A stretch of DNA of 12,980 nt from Candidatus Cloacimonadota bacterium (GCA_030667725.1 DAOUVH010000010.1:1-12980), one strand, 5' to 3'. Numbered from the stretch's first letter, positions 1 to 9,400 are shown. Notes: a model not told the origin generated them from the letters alone. Numbers and translations: made by a program.

Positions 1-95
1 CAATCGAGAAAAACGATCTTATCTGCAGTGCTCAAGGTGATGTCAGACCTCCTGCATGGGATGAAGAAGAAGAGTATGTACCAAGTGGAAGTTAA
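1..95 (+). CDS. 3' end of an unidentified gene (partial)
   Basis: An open frame enters from the left edge (first whole codon at position 3) and stops at TAA 93-95, giving about 30 residues. The tail is rich in acidic residues, with a Glu run followed by a YVPSGS ending, and contains one Cys. No family can be recognised from so short a piece. It reads in the same direction as the following genes, and a 32-base AT-rich gap separates it from the first ATG of the next one. Direction and stop are seen directly. The absence of other strong coding signals here makes a real C-terminus plausible, but function is unknown. Confidence 0.5.
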   Translation, partial: IEKNDLICSAQGDVRPPAWDEEEEYVPSGS

Positions 96-127
96 TTAAT
101 AAATTAACTAAATTAAATATTTTCTTT

Positions 128-796
128 ATGATAAACTTCATACAGCAGTATGGGGCGATAATAATGCGCCCAATTGTGTTGATAGGTTGGTTTCTGATTT
201 ATAAAAAATCCGGAGATTCCCAATTAACTAATTATCATATTCGAATGTTTATGATGTTTCTTCTGATATTTATTATCTGGAATATGTTTGCTATCCTGTT
301 TTCAGATAACATTAATTTAGCGAGATATATATATCTTTTCTTCTGGGCTGCAGCTACAATTTGTGAATTTTTTATCATTGTAAAAGCTTTATTTATTTCT
401 TTGAATTTGGAAAAAAGCCAGAATAAAGTATTAATAATAATCTTATTAATATTATCCGTTCCAGTGATGCTTGCTGCAATATTATCTCATACAAAAAAAA
501 CTTATAACCCAATAAATACAACAGATTTTTATAATATGATATTGCTATTATTTGGAACTGTTCTTATATTAAAAAATATATTGTCTAATGAAATTTTTGT
601 TGATAATATTGAATCTTTTTTTATTTATACCGGATTTGCTTTATACTTCGGATTACATATTCTAGCGAGTAACACTGTCTCATTAAATTTCCGTTACTAT
701 TGGTTCTTCGCACAATATGCAACATTGATCAGTTTAATTTATTGGATAGGGAGCGTATTTTTTATATGGAAAATCAAATCCAAGCATTTGTTTTAA
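128..796 (+). CDS. Seven-helix integral membrane protein of unknown family
   Basis: The 222-residue product is almost entirely hydrophobic. I count about seven membrane segments, near residues 5-25, 38-60, 65-92, 99-122, 133-153, 163-181 and 192-219, joined by short loops, with a short basic tail (KIKSKHLF). There is no signal peptide and no motif I recognise. The last 31 bases overlap the next gene, a TM-PAS-HD-GYP protein, which suggests translational coupling and a partnership, for example a membrane-embedded input module for that phosphodiesterase. That role is inference. The start is uncertain: ATG 128 has no clear ribosome binding site, whereas ATG 164 (residue 13) sits 8 bases after a GGGG at 152-155 and would give 210 residues with the first helix shortened. 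It may be a divergent 7TM sensor domain of the kind usually fused to kinases or cyclases. Confidence 0.7.
   Translation: MINFIQQYGAIIMRPIVLIGWFLIYKKSGDSQLTNYHIRMFMMFLLIFIIWNMFAILFSDNINLARYIYLFFWAAATICEFFIIVKALFISLNLEKSQNKVLIIILLILSVPVMLAAILSHTKKTYNPINTTDFYNMILLLFGTVLILKNILSNEIFVDNIESFFIYTGFALYFGLHILASNTVSLNFRYYWFFAQYATLISLIYWIGSVFFIWKIKSKHLF
748..753 (+). promoter_or_regulatory. Ribosome binding site deciding the HD-GYP start
   Basis: AGGGAG lies 12 bases before ATG 766, inside the 3' end of the membrane-protein gene. It supports the 392-residue reading over an upstream in-frame ATG at 700 and fits translational coupling of the two overlapping genes. Confidence 0.5.
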
Positions 797-1944
797 TCTC
801 TTCTATTGCTTTAGCTCTTTTTGTTTTGATCGGAGTTTATCTGATTATTCGGTTAAAGCTGAATGATATTCTCTTAAAAAGATCAGAGGAGAAACTCAAG
901 AACTTTAATGAAACACTTCAATATATGGTTGCGGAAAAAACCGAAAAATTACAATTATCAGAAAAAAAATTCCGTAATCTATACGAGCTGAATAAAGAAG
1001 TTCTTGAAAACTCACCTGCCGGTATTATTAAATTGAACAGGAAACATGAAATTGACTACATGAATCAGGAAAGTATCTTGCTGCTGTCACCTGATAATAA
1101 TAGCATAACCGATTTACTTAGTCAATTGATATCAAGAATACCGCAATTTAATAGAGCTGGTTGGGCTAGTCTTTTCAACCAATTAAAGAAAGGAAATGAA
1201 ATTGAGGGTGAAGAGACATTTTCCCAAAATACTGAAAAAAGTATCGTAAAAATCAAAGGAGTACCTATTTTTGAAGAAGGAATATACTCAGGCGCAGTGC
1301 TTCTTCTAAATGACAACACAGAAAGTATTTTGGCAGAAGAAAAACTAAGACGTAGCTTAACAATGCTACAAAAAGCAACAGAGGATATTATCCAGGCAAT
1401 GTCTTATACATCTGAGATCAGAGACCCTTACACTGCTGGACATCAGAAAAAGGTATGTGAATTAGCATTAGAAATCGGAAAAGAATTAAATATCACGGAA
1501 GAACAATTACAAGGAGTAAAATTCGCTGCAATGATACACGATATTGGAAAGATATCTGTTCCATCTGATATATTATCTAAGCCAGGAAAGATCGGAATTA
1601 CTGAATTTGAAGTTGTTAAGGGACATAGCCAAACAGGATACGAACTTCTTGATAAAATCAACTTCCCTTGGCCAATATCAGATATTGTACACCAACATCA
1701 TGAAAGAATAGATGGGAGTGGATATCCGAACGGACTCAAAGACAAGGATATCCTTCTTGAAGCAAAAATAATTTCAGTTGCCGATACTGTGGAAGCGATG
1801 ACATCACATAGACCTTACCGACCTGCTTTAGGAATAGAAAAAGCTCTAGAAGACATTACTATAAACAGAGGTACATATTTCGATCCCAATGTTGTTGATG
1901 CATGTATTAAGATATTTAATAATGGCTTCCAATTTTCTGATTAA
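766..1944 (+). CDS. TM-PAS-HD-GYP protein, predicted cyclic-di-GMP phosphodiesterase
   Basis: The 392-residue protein has one N-terminal membrane helix (about 7-30), a coiled coil (34-68), a PAS-like domain (about 69-190), a short helical linker and a complete HD-GYP domain (about 200-390). HD-GYP signatures are all present: DPYTAGHQ at 220-227, the metal-binding HD at 258-259 followed by IGK, His287, the HH pair at 311-312, GYP at 319-321 and ADTVEAM at 339-345. HD-GYP proteins hydrolyse c-di-GMP (or related dinucleotides) using a two- or three-iron centre, so this is probably an active enzyme with its catalytic end in the cytoplasm. I chose ATG 766 because AGGGAG at 748-753 precedes it and the membrane helix follows at once. 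A longer reading from 700 would lie wholly inside the preceding membrane gene. The 31-base overlap with that gene and the 13-base gap to the outer-membrane gene downstream suggest one operon. Confidence 0.88.
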   Translation: MENQIQAFVLISSIALALFVLIGVYLIIRLKLNDILLKRSEEKLKNFNETLQYMVAEKTEKLQLSEKKFRNLYELNKEVLENSPAGIIKLNRKHEIDYMNQESILLLSPDNNSITDLLSQLISRIPQFNRAGWASLFNQLKKGNEIEGEETFSQNTEKSIVKIKGVPIFEEGIYSGAVLLLNDNTESILAEEKLRRSLTMLQKATEDIIQAMSYTSEIRDPYTAGHQKKVCELALEIGKELNITEEQLQGVKFAAMIHDIGKISVPSDILSKPGKIGITEFEVVKGHSQTGYELLDKINFPWPISDIVHQHHERIDGSGYPNGLKDKDILLEAKIISVADTVEAMTSHRPYRPALGIEKALEDITINRGTYFDPNVVDACIKIFNNGFQFSD

Positions 1945-1957
1945 ATAAGGATATTTT

Positions 1958-4045
1958 TTGATAAACAAAACAATTATTTTTCCATTTCTAATTATCTTAA
2001 TAAGTTCATTTTGCTATGGTCTGAATGTTCCATACTCTGAAAAACCATTTTATTCAGTTCAAAATCAAATTAGTAATTTCCTATGCAGTATTCCACCTGA
2101 TTCATCCAACATTCCACTTGAAACAAACTGTTGGATCTGGCATGATAACGATAACTTATATTTTTCATGGGAAGCAGAAACAGATGAGAATTTCATGGTT
2201 GGAAAGTATTCTCCTAACGATGTTTCTGCCCAAGCAGATCAACTTTGTGTGCAAATAATCACTGATCACATAAATTATTATGCTTATGGATTTATTGCTT
2301 ATCCTTTAGAAAGTAGATCTGATTTTGTACGTTCTACTTCACACTCACTAGATTACGACTGGAACAGCACCTACGAATATTCATCAACAAACCTGAATTC
2401 AAAATGGATAGTCGTAATGAAAATCCCTCTTAAAGATCTGCGATTCAATGGAAAACCACCTTACAATTGGAAGATCATTCTTTCTCGTTATATGAAGAAA
2501 GATGATAAGCACTACATATCACCATTACTGACGACACAAATGGGAAAAGATTATTTTAAAATGGCAATTGATATTACGATAAATAAAGAAATTCGTAGAG
2601 ATAGAAATTTCTATTTCCGACCATTTTCAATTGTGGAATCAGATCTGATCGAGAACGATACAAAATTTAATTATGAAAGTTTTGGTCTCGATCTCTCCGT
2701 TAAACCTACCTCTTCTTCAAAACTAAAGTTCACCTATAATCCTGATTTCTCAGATGTACCAATTGATGATGAAACAAACGATTTTAATTCTAAATATGCC
2801 TCATTTTATACAGAAAATAGATATTTCTTCATTAGGGATCTTAATGCTCTGGGTGTGAGTTCAACATCATTCTATTCACGGCAGATCGTGCAACTTGATT
2901 ATGCTGTAAAATTCACTGGACGAACAGATAACCTGACATATGGTGTGCTTTCTTCCAAAGTAAAACAAGTTGCTTTAGATAACTATATTGTCGATTCAAA
3001 CGATATTTATAATATTATAGCAATTAAACCTTCATCAGAAGGCTTCAATATCCAATTTACGCTTCTTAATAGAATGAATAAAGATTATCATAATGAAGTG
3101 CTGCATCTAAAACCAAATTGGGAATTTAAAAAAGATCAATATCTCTGGTTTGACATGAACATTTCTACCAAGAATACACCTGAAAATGGTACAAGTAATG
3201 GATATTTTGGAATTGTAGGATATGATTACAAAAATGATGATTTCAATTTCACTCTAAGCGCAATACAGATGAGCAAAGATTATGCAGTTGATATGGGAAA
3301 AATCTATGAGGATGATTATTACGGTTGGAACCTTAACTCTTCTTTAATAAGGGAATTTAAAAATGATCATTTGCGGTCGATCACATCAAATATTAATGTA
3401 AGTGAAGAAATTGATAATCATACAAGTGACTTACTAGAACGCTACGCACACTTCGACCTGAACTTGAATTCCAATTATCATTTAAATTTTGAACTTGATT
3501 GTGTTTCAGTAAAAGAATTATGGTCTAAGAAATATTTTAATAAATATCAAGTAAGCTTACAGACAACCTGGACTAAACCAAAATTATTTAGTGCCTTTAT
3601 TGGAGTCAATTATGTGAATTATATAATTTATAGACTTCATGATGATTATCAGGGTCGCTATCTCCAATTGGGATTAAGGGGCATTATTTATAAATACATT
3701 TCTTACATAATAACTGCTGATAACATGGTATATTTCAATGTTCCCGATGTTGATATTATTGATGATAATTACTGGCTTGCAAATATGGATATTTCTCTAA
3801 GTTTATCTAATAATCTTGATCTTACAAGTGGTATTCGTTTCAATAATTATGAATATGCTTATACTGACTCAGATTATGAATATCGTGATTACTCACAACA
3901 TGTAGGGCTATTTTCCAATCTTCGTTGGCAATTCAAGAAACGTAGTTATATTTATTTGGGTTATAATTCTGCAAATGATGAAATAAATGAGATCAGTGAA
4001 TATAGCCATCAGCAGGCTTATTTAAAAATTTCATATTCGTTCTAA
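1958..4045 (+). CDS. DUF5916-like outer-membrane protein: CBM9-like head plus beta-barrel
   Basis: This 695-residue protein begins with a signal peptide (about residues 1-21, hydrophobic core FPFLIILISSF) and would be exported. Residues about 25-210 form a beta-rich domain like the CBM9/DOMON-type head of DUF5916 proteins (NLYFSWEAETDENFM-type strand around 66-80). Residues 261-294 match the hallmark of that family: NPDFSDV at 261-267, then an FYTENRYFF stretch at 283-291, resembling the usual 'NPDFxxV...FFPEKRxFF' pattern. The rest (about 230-695) alternates aromatic and polar residues and ends in ISYSF; a terminal Phe is typical of barrels inserted by the BAM machinery. The ligand is unknown. 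The start is TTG 1958, supported by AAGG at 1947-1950 and by the signal peptide following at once; no ATG serves as well. The gene follows the HD-GYP gene by 13 bases and probably shares its transcript. A regulatory link to c-di-GMP is only conjecture. Confidence 0.8.
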   Translation: MINKTIIFPFLIILISSFCYGLNVPYSEKPFYSVQNQISNFLCSIPPDSSNIPLETNCWIWHDNDNLYFSWEAETDENFMVGKYSPNDVSAQADQLCVQIITDHINYYAYGFIAYPLESRSDFVRSTSHSLDYDWNSTYEYSSTNLNSKWIVVMKIPLKDLRFNGKPPYNWKIILSRYMKKDDKHYISPLLTTQMGKDYFKMAIDITINKEIRRDRNFYFRPFSIVESDLIENDTKFNYESFGLDLSVKPTSSSKLKFTYNPDFSDVPIDDETNDFNSKYASFYTENRYFFIRDLNALGVSSTSFYSRQIVQLDYAVKFTGRTDNLTYGVLSSKVKQVALDNYIVDSNDIYNIIAIKPSSEGFNIQFTLLNRMNKDYHNEVLHLKPNWEFKKDQYLWFDMNISTKNTPENGTSNGYFGIVGYDYKNDDFNFTLSAIQMSKDYAVDMGKIYEDDYYGWNLNSSLIREFKNDHLRSITSNINVSEEIDNHTSDLLERYAHFDLNLNSNYHLNFELDCVSVKELWSKKYFNKYQVSLQTTWTKPKLFSAFIGVNYVNYIIYRLHDDYQGRYLQLGLRGIIYKYISYIITADNMVYFNVPDVDIIDDNYWLANMDISLSLSNNLDLTSGIRFNNYEYAYTDSDYEYRDYSQHVGLFSNLRWQFKKRSYIYLGYNSANDEINEISEYSHQQAYLKISYSF

Positions 4046-4117
4046 AGAATATATTTTTAATGTAGAATCCATACTATTTTTCTAATTTGAATTTATATTA
4101 TCTTAAGTTATTAGAAC

Positions 4118-4150
4118 GCTTTATATTAGATAAAGCTATATTCTTTTATT
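4118..4150 (+). terminator. Probable weak intrinsic terminator after the outer-membrane gene
   Basis: A perfect 7-bp stem (GCTTTAT at 4118-4124 and ATAAAGC at 4130-4136) encloses a 5-base loop and is followed by a T-rich stretch (TATATTCTTTTATTT). The stem is AT-rich, so it would be weak. It lies 73 bases past the outer-membrane gene and about 95 bases before the redox operon, where a transcript boundary is expected. The rest of the 198-base gap (4046-4243) holds AT-rich sequence, presumably including the promoter of the next operon, but I cannot fix a convincing -35/-10 pair. Confidence 0.4.
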
Positions 4151-4225
4151 TAAGAACATACAAATTCAAAAAACATTTGACATACAATTCCAGTTTTTAA
4201 AAACCTACCTTCAAATAAGATCTTT

Positions 4226-4232
4226 GGGGGAG
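4226..4232 (+). promoter_or_regulatory. Ribosome binding site of the NuoE-like gene
   Basis: GGGGGAG lies 11 bases before ATG 4244. It is G-rich compared with the surrounding AT-rich gap and marks the first gene of the redox operon. Confidence 0.55.
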
Positions 4233-4243
4233 CATAAATAATT

Positions 4244-4702
4244 ATGAAATTTAAAACCGAGATTGATATTGCAATTAATAAATTTATTGGAAAAAAAGGT
4301 GTTCTAATCCCACTTCTGCAAAATGTTCAGGATTTAGAAGGTTTTTTATCTAAAGAAGTGATGAGCTACGTTTCAGAGAAAACAGGAATCAAACTTGCAC
4401 AAATTTATGGTGTTGCAACTTTCTATACAATGTTCAGATTAAAACCACAGGGTAGACATATTATTAGAGTTTGCAAAGGAACTGCTTGTCACGTCTCTGA
4501 TGCTAATTCCATTATGAAAGAAGTCAATAAACAATTAGACTTAACTAATGAAGAAGATACCACCAAAGATGGAAAATTCACTGTAATGCCGGTTGCATGT
4601 CTTGGTTGTTGCAGTCTTGCTCCTGTTATTATGATCGATGATAGTACATATGGCAAATTAACTCCCGATTCCATTGGGAAGATATTAAAGAGATACGAAT
4701 AG
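4244..4702 (+). CDS. NuoE/HydC-like [2Fe-2S] subunit of a bifurcating NAD(P)H oxidoreductase
   Basis: The 152-residue protein has the usual length and layout of the 24-kDa NuoE/HydC/HndA family: a helical N-terminal part (1-60, with the family motif YGVATFYTMF at 55-64) and a thioredoxin-fold [2Fe-2S] domain. The four cluster ligands are intact: Cys77 and Cys82 (CKGTAC) and Cys119 and Cys123 (CLGCC, followed by SLAP). In complexes of this type the subunit docks on the NuoF-like flavoprotein and carries electrons to or from its FMN. It is the first gene of a three-gene operon, with 9 bases to the NuoF-like gene. By analogy with the Sporomusa-type transhydrogenase it would be the small subunit of the bifurcating core. 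From sequence alone, a hydrogenase or complex I role is possible, but the third gene argues against both. Family assignment is secure; the complex assignment is inferred. Confidence 0.9.
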   Translation: MKFKTEIDIAINKFIGKKGVLIPLLQNVQDLEGFLSKEVMSYVSEKTGIKLAQIYGVATFYTMFRLKPQGRHIIRVCKGTACHVSDANSIMKEVNKQLDLTNEEDTTKDGKFTVMPVACLGCCSLAPVIMIDDSTYGKLTPDSIGKILKRYE

Positions 4703-4707
4703 GGGGA
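4701..4707 (+). promoter_or_regulatory. Ribosome binding site supporting a TTG start at 4712
   Basis: AGGGGGA overlaps the stop codon of the NuoE-like gene and sits 4 bases before TTG 4712. The ATG at 4707 is followed after one codon by TGA in its frame, so it cannot start the gene. The overlap of stop and ribosome binding site suggests coupled translation of the two subunits. Confidence 0.5.
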
Positions 4708-4711
4708 TGAT

Positions 4712-6481
4712 TTGAGTTTAGTAATAAAAGTCGGTTTAGCAAGCTGCGGATTAGCAGCTGGTGCTGGTGAAGTTTATGATGCTATACTAAAACATATTAA
4801 GAAAAATAAAATTGATGCCGAAGTAAAAAAAACTGCATGCATTGGAATGTGTTTCGTTGAACCTCTTGTAGAAATGTACTCAGATGAGAAAAAATCCATA
4901 ACATATGGAGATGTTACTTCAGAAAATGTTGGAAATATAATAGATGCTTTTTATAAGGGCAAACCGATTGAAGAAAATGTGATAATTTCAAATGTTATTA
5001 AAGGTAGTGAAAATAAAACTTATAAGAAACAAAAAAGAATAGTTCTACGTAATTGTGGGATTATTGATCCTGTTTCAATTAATGACTATCTTGGAAAAAA
5101 TGGCTACAAAGCTCTCGAGAAATCTGTGAAGGAAATGAACCGTGAAGATATCATTGACGAAATAAAAAATTCGGGTCTTCGCGGACGTGGTGGAGCTGGT
5201 TTTCCAACAGGACTGAAATGGCAATTTGCCTTTAATGCACAGAGTGAAAAGAAATATATTGTTTGTAATGCTGATGAAGGAGACCCTGGGGCTTTCATGG
5301 ATAGAAGTGTTCTGGAAGGTGATCCTCACAGTGTTCTCGAAGGAATGATCATTGGAGCTTATGCAATCGGTGCTGATGAAGGTTACATTTATTGTCGGGC
5401 AGAATATCCACTTGCTATCAAACATCTTAATATAGCTATTGAACAGGCAAATGAAAAAGGATTTTTGGGAAATAATATTTTCGGGTCTGACTTCAATTTT
5501 GAACTTCATATCAAGGAAGGAGCTGGAGCTTTTGTATGCGGTGAAGAAACTGCTTTGATGGCATCAATAGAAGGTAAACGTGGTATGCCAAGTATCAGAC
5601 CACCCTTTCCTGCACAATCAGGTCTTTGGGGAAAACCTACAAATATTAATAATGTTGAAACTTTTGCAAACATAGCCTGGATAATATTAAATGGTGCAAA
5701 AGAATATGCTAAATATGGAACGGAAAAAAGCAAAGGAACCAAAGTATTTGCACTAGCTGGAAAGATAAGAAACAGTGGACTTATTGAAGTACCAATGGGA
5801 ATGTCATTGAAAGAAGTAATTTATGGTGTTGGTGGTGGAATGAAAACCGAAAGACCATTTAAGGGAGTTCAATTGGGTGGTCCTTCCGGTGGTTGTCTTC
5901 CTGCTGAGCTTTTAGACACAATTGTAGATTACGATTCGATAAATAAAACTGGGGCGATCATGGGTTCCGGTGGTATGGTTGTGATGGATACATCTACCTG
6001 TATGGTTGACATAGCTAAATTCTTCCTTAATTTTACCCAGAATGAATCGTGTGGTAAGTGCACTTTTTGCAGGATTGGCACAAAACGCATGCTTGAAATT
6101 CTTACAAGAATATCAGACGGCAATGGAAAAATGGAAGACCTTGATACACTTGAAGAACTTTCAAATAATATAATTAAAGGTTCTCTATGTGGTCTGGGGC
6201 AAACTGCTCCAAATCCGGTTTTAACAACCTTGAAATACTTCAGAGATGAATATATAGCACACATCAAAGATAAAAAATGCCCGGCTGGAGTCTGCACATC
6301 TCTGCTAAAATACGAAGTAATTGAAGATAAATGTATTGGATGCACTGTGTGTGCTATGAAATGCCCGGTAAATTGTATTTCCGGAGAGCGGAAGCAAGTT
6401 CACAAGATAGATCAGGATGCATGTATTAAATGTGGAGCTTGTTATGATGCATGTAAATTCGATGCTATCAAGAAAGGATAA
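4712..6481 (+). CDS. NuoF/HydB-like FMN and iron-sulfur subunit with C-terminal 2x[4Fe-4S] ferredoxin
   Basis: The 589-residue protein has four parts. An N-terminal thioredoxin-like domain (about 1-85) keeps Cys12, Cys43 and Cys47, but Val7 or a neighbour replaces the expected first cluster Cys. The NuoF core (about 110-340) has the FMN/NADH glycine-rich motif GRGGAGFPTGLKW at 158-170, NADEGDPGAFMDRS at 186-199 and the acidic GEET at 277-280. An SLBB region follows, then the [4Fe-4S] domain with Cys447, Cys450, Cys453 and Cys493. The C-terminus carries Cys523 and Cys528 and two ferredoxin clusters (Cys541/544/547/551 and Cys571/574/577/581). In HydB/HndC/StnB-type subunits this arrangement houses the FMN that oxidises or reduces NADH and is the proposed bifurcation site, with the ferredoxin tail as an exchange path. 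It lies 9 bases after the NuoE-like gene and 5 bases before the large subunit, so all three are cotranscribed. The TTG start is discussed with its ribosome binding site. Confidence 0.92.
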   Translation: MSLVIKVGLASCGLAAGAGEVYDAILKHIKKNKIDAEVKKTACIGMCFVEPLVEMYSDEKKSITYGDVTSENVGNIIDAFYKGKPIEENVIISNVIKGSENKTYKKQKRIVLRNCGIIDPVSINDYLGKNGYKALEKSVKEMNREDIIDEIKNSGLRGRGGAGFPTGLKWQFAFNAQSEKKYIVCNADEGDPGAFMDRSVLEGDPHSVLEGMIIGAYAIGADEGYIYCRAEYPLAIKHLNIAIEQANEKGFLGNNIFGSDFNFELHIKEGAGAFVCGEETALMASIEGKRGMPSIRPPFPAQSGLWGKPTNINNVETFANIAWIILNGAKEYAKYGTEKSKGTKVFALAGKIRNSGLIEVPMGMSLKEVIYGVGGGMKTERPFKGVQLGGPSGGCLPAELLDTIVDYDSINKTGAIMGSGGMVVMDTSTCMVDIAKFFLNFTQNESCGKCTFCRIGTKRMLEILTRISDGNGKMEDLDTLEELSNNIIKGSLCGLGQTAPNPVLTTLKYFRDEYIAHIKDKKCPAGVCTSLLKYEVIEDKCIGCTVCAMKCPVNCISGERKQVHKIDQDACIKCGACYDACKFDAIKKG

Positions 6482-6486
6482 TTGAA

Positions 6487-9400
6487 ATGATTACTATAAA
6501 AATAAATGGAAAAAAAGTAAAAACCGAAAAAGGCAACAATATCCTGGATGTTGCAAAAGAAAATGGAATTGAAATCCCTACGCTCTGTCATGATAAAGAA
6601 TTATCACCATATGGTTCATGTTGGGTCTGTGCAGTTAAAGTAAAAGACAGAAAGGGTTTCGTAACCGCTTGTGGAACCGAAGCATTAGATGGAATGGAGA
6701 TTGAAACTGATTCTCAGGGAGTGCATAAAGCTCGTAAAATGGCTTTGGAACTTTTACTTTCAGATCATTACGCAGATTGTGAAGCACCGTGTAAAACAGC
6801 CTGCCCAAATCAAGTCGATATCCAAAGTTATGTTTCATTAATAGCGAATGGGCAGCATCAGGAAGCCGTAAAAGTGATTAAAGAGACATTACCGATGCCT
6901 CTTTCTATTGGAAGAGTATGTCCTGCCTTTTGTGAAGAAGAATGTCGTAGATCTATCGTCGAAGAATCAGTTGCCATCCGTCAGCTAAAAAGGCATGCAG
7001 CTGATTTTGATATATTCAATAAAACACCTTACATTCCAAAAAAAGATGCAGACAATGGGAAAAAAGTGATTATAGTTGGTGCTGGTCCTTCCGGGCTTAC
7101 CTGTGGATATTATCTTTCCAATAAAGGCTATGATGTAACTGTATTGGAATCTGCTCCAAAGGCAGGTGGCTGGTTAAGATACGGCATCCCTGAATACAGG
7201 CTTCCAAAGAGAATTCTGGATAAAGAGATCAAACTCATGTGCAAAAACGGCATGAAGATCAAATATAAAACTGAATTGGGAAAAGATATAACTCTTTCTG
7301 AATTAAATGAACAATATGACGCAGTCTTCCTTGCGATTGGCGCACAAAATGCAGTTCCAATGAGAGTTAAGGGAAGCAATATAGATGGATGTTTTCTTGG
7401 AGTTGATTTCTTAAGAGATCTAACATTGGGAAAGAAGATCAAGCTTGAAAAGAAAGTAGCCGTTATCGGAGGTGGTAATACAGCCATCGATTGCGCTCGA
7501 ACTGCAGCAAGAATGGGTGCAAATGTCACTCTTGTCTATCGTCGAACAAGACAGGAAATGCCTGCTGAAGCTTATGAAGTAGATGCTGCGGAAGAAGAAG
7601 GAATCAAATTCCATTTCCTTACCAACCCGGTAGAAAATATTGGGAAGAAGGGTAAGCTGAAGTCAATTAAAATGGAGAAAATGAAACTCGGGGAGCCAGA
7701 TGATAGCGGCAGAAGAAGACCTGAACCTACAGGTGAATTTTTCAAAGAAGAATATGGCGCGGTAATCGCAGCAATTTCACAAAAACCAGAAATCGACTTT
7801 GTTGCTAAAAAAGAAAATCAGATAAAAGGTAAGGAACTATCATTAACAAGATGGGATACAGTTATTGCTGATGAAGAAACACAATTTACAGGACTTGGAA
7901 ACATCTTTGCTGGTGGCGATTTCCGCAGAGGTCCCGCCACTGCAATTGAAGCAATCGCGGATGGTAGAAAAGCTGCTGAAGCAATCGATAGACTTCTGAA
8001 CAACAAACCTCTGATAGGCTCGATAAAACTTTTCGATTCCAAAAAAGAAAAGAAGCTGAAAGATGTTGACCCAAAAGAATTTGAACAATATGAAGAAATT
8101 CCACGTTTTAAAATGCCGGAATTAGAACCCAGGTTGAGAGCTTCCAACTTTAAGGAAATAGAACTTGGATTTGAAGAAGACGAAGAAGCACGTGCTGAAG
8201 CTGATCGCTGTCTGGAATGCGGCTGTCAGGTTAATGAAACATGTGATCTCCGCAGGTTTGCAACTGATTATAATATTGAAGTTGATCTCTTTATGGGTGA
8301 TAAAAACAAGCATCCTATTGATGACAGTCATCCGTTTATTCGTCGTGATGCGAATAAGTGTATCAATTGCGGTCGCTGTGTTAGAATTTGTGCTGATGTT
8401 CAGGGACCTGGTGTATTGGGTTACATCTATAGAGGGTTCACAACTTATGTAGCGCCTGAATTTGGAGAAAGTCTTTCCAAAACAAACTGCGAGATCTGTG
8501 GTAAGTGTATTGAAGTATGCCCAGTTGGAGCCTTACTCCCTAAGAATTCGAATATCAAACTTAATCCTCATCTAAGTGAGAAAACAATTCAAAACTGTGG
8601 TCTTTGCGGAACAGGCTGCAATATTGAAGTAAGTGTTCAAGATAACAGAGTTACAATCGTTGAACCTGCAGATGGAGAAACTTTCAACCAGAGAGATCTT
8701 TGCTTTGACGGTAAATTCGGCTGGCAAATATTTGAAGATGAAGAGAGGATCACACATCCTTACCAAAGAAAAAATGATCAGTGGATTCCAATAAAAAACA
8801 TAGATAAAGCTGCAAAAATTATTGAAGAAAAATTACAAACTGCTGAATCCAAAATGATATATATTTCTCCAACTTCATCAATTGAAGAGACACTATTAAT
8901 ACAGCATATAGCAAAAAAGATTGGCTCAGAAATATCTTCTCTATCCATCTATGATAGCTTTGTTGATAACCTGTTTGATACCAATCTTTATACTAAAACT
9001 TATGATGATCTTGAACAAGCTGAATATATCGTTTTAGTAGGAAAAATAAGTAAGGTTTATAAAACAATTGCTCGTAGATTACAGAGGAAAGGTGCAAAAT
9101 TAATATTGATCACAAACGAGACTGGGGACTTCAATGATTTCGCTGATGAATTACATAATGATGAACCTATTGTAAAGATACTGGAAAAAATCCTGCAATA
9201 TAATATTGATCAGGTTAAAGATGAGATGGATGATTTTGATGATGAGGAACAACATGTTGAACCGTTGAAGCTTGACCTTCCAGAAAAAACGGTATTCATG
9301 TATAATCGTGACCTTATTTCGGAAGAATCAATTTGGAATATCTGGGCGATATCATCACTGGTTTGTAATTTTGAAAAGGGATCTGGCATATTTCCAACTT

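Noticed and set aside
4044..4146. 10-base inverted repeat AAAGAATATA / TATATTCTTT
   Set aside because: The arms are 83 bases apart and purely AT-rich apart from one G or C; chance is the simpler explanation.
4177..4188. TTGACA followed by TACAAT upstream of the redox operon
   Set aside because: The two hexamers are adjacent, not 17 bases apart, and neither has a proper partner at the right distance, so I cannot call a promoter.
5075..5509. 144-residue antisense open frame within the NuoF-like gene, and similar minus-strand frames elsewhere
   Set aside because: They lie wholly inside well-supported conserved genes and show no domain or composition expected of a real protein.
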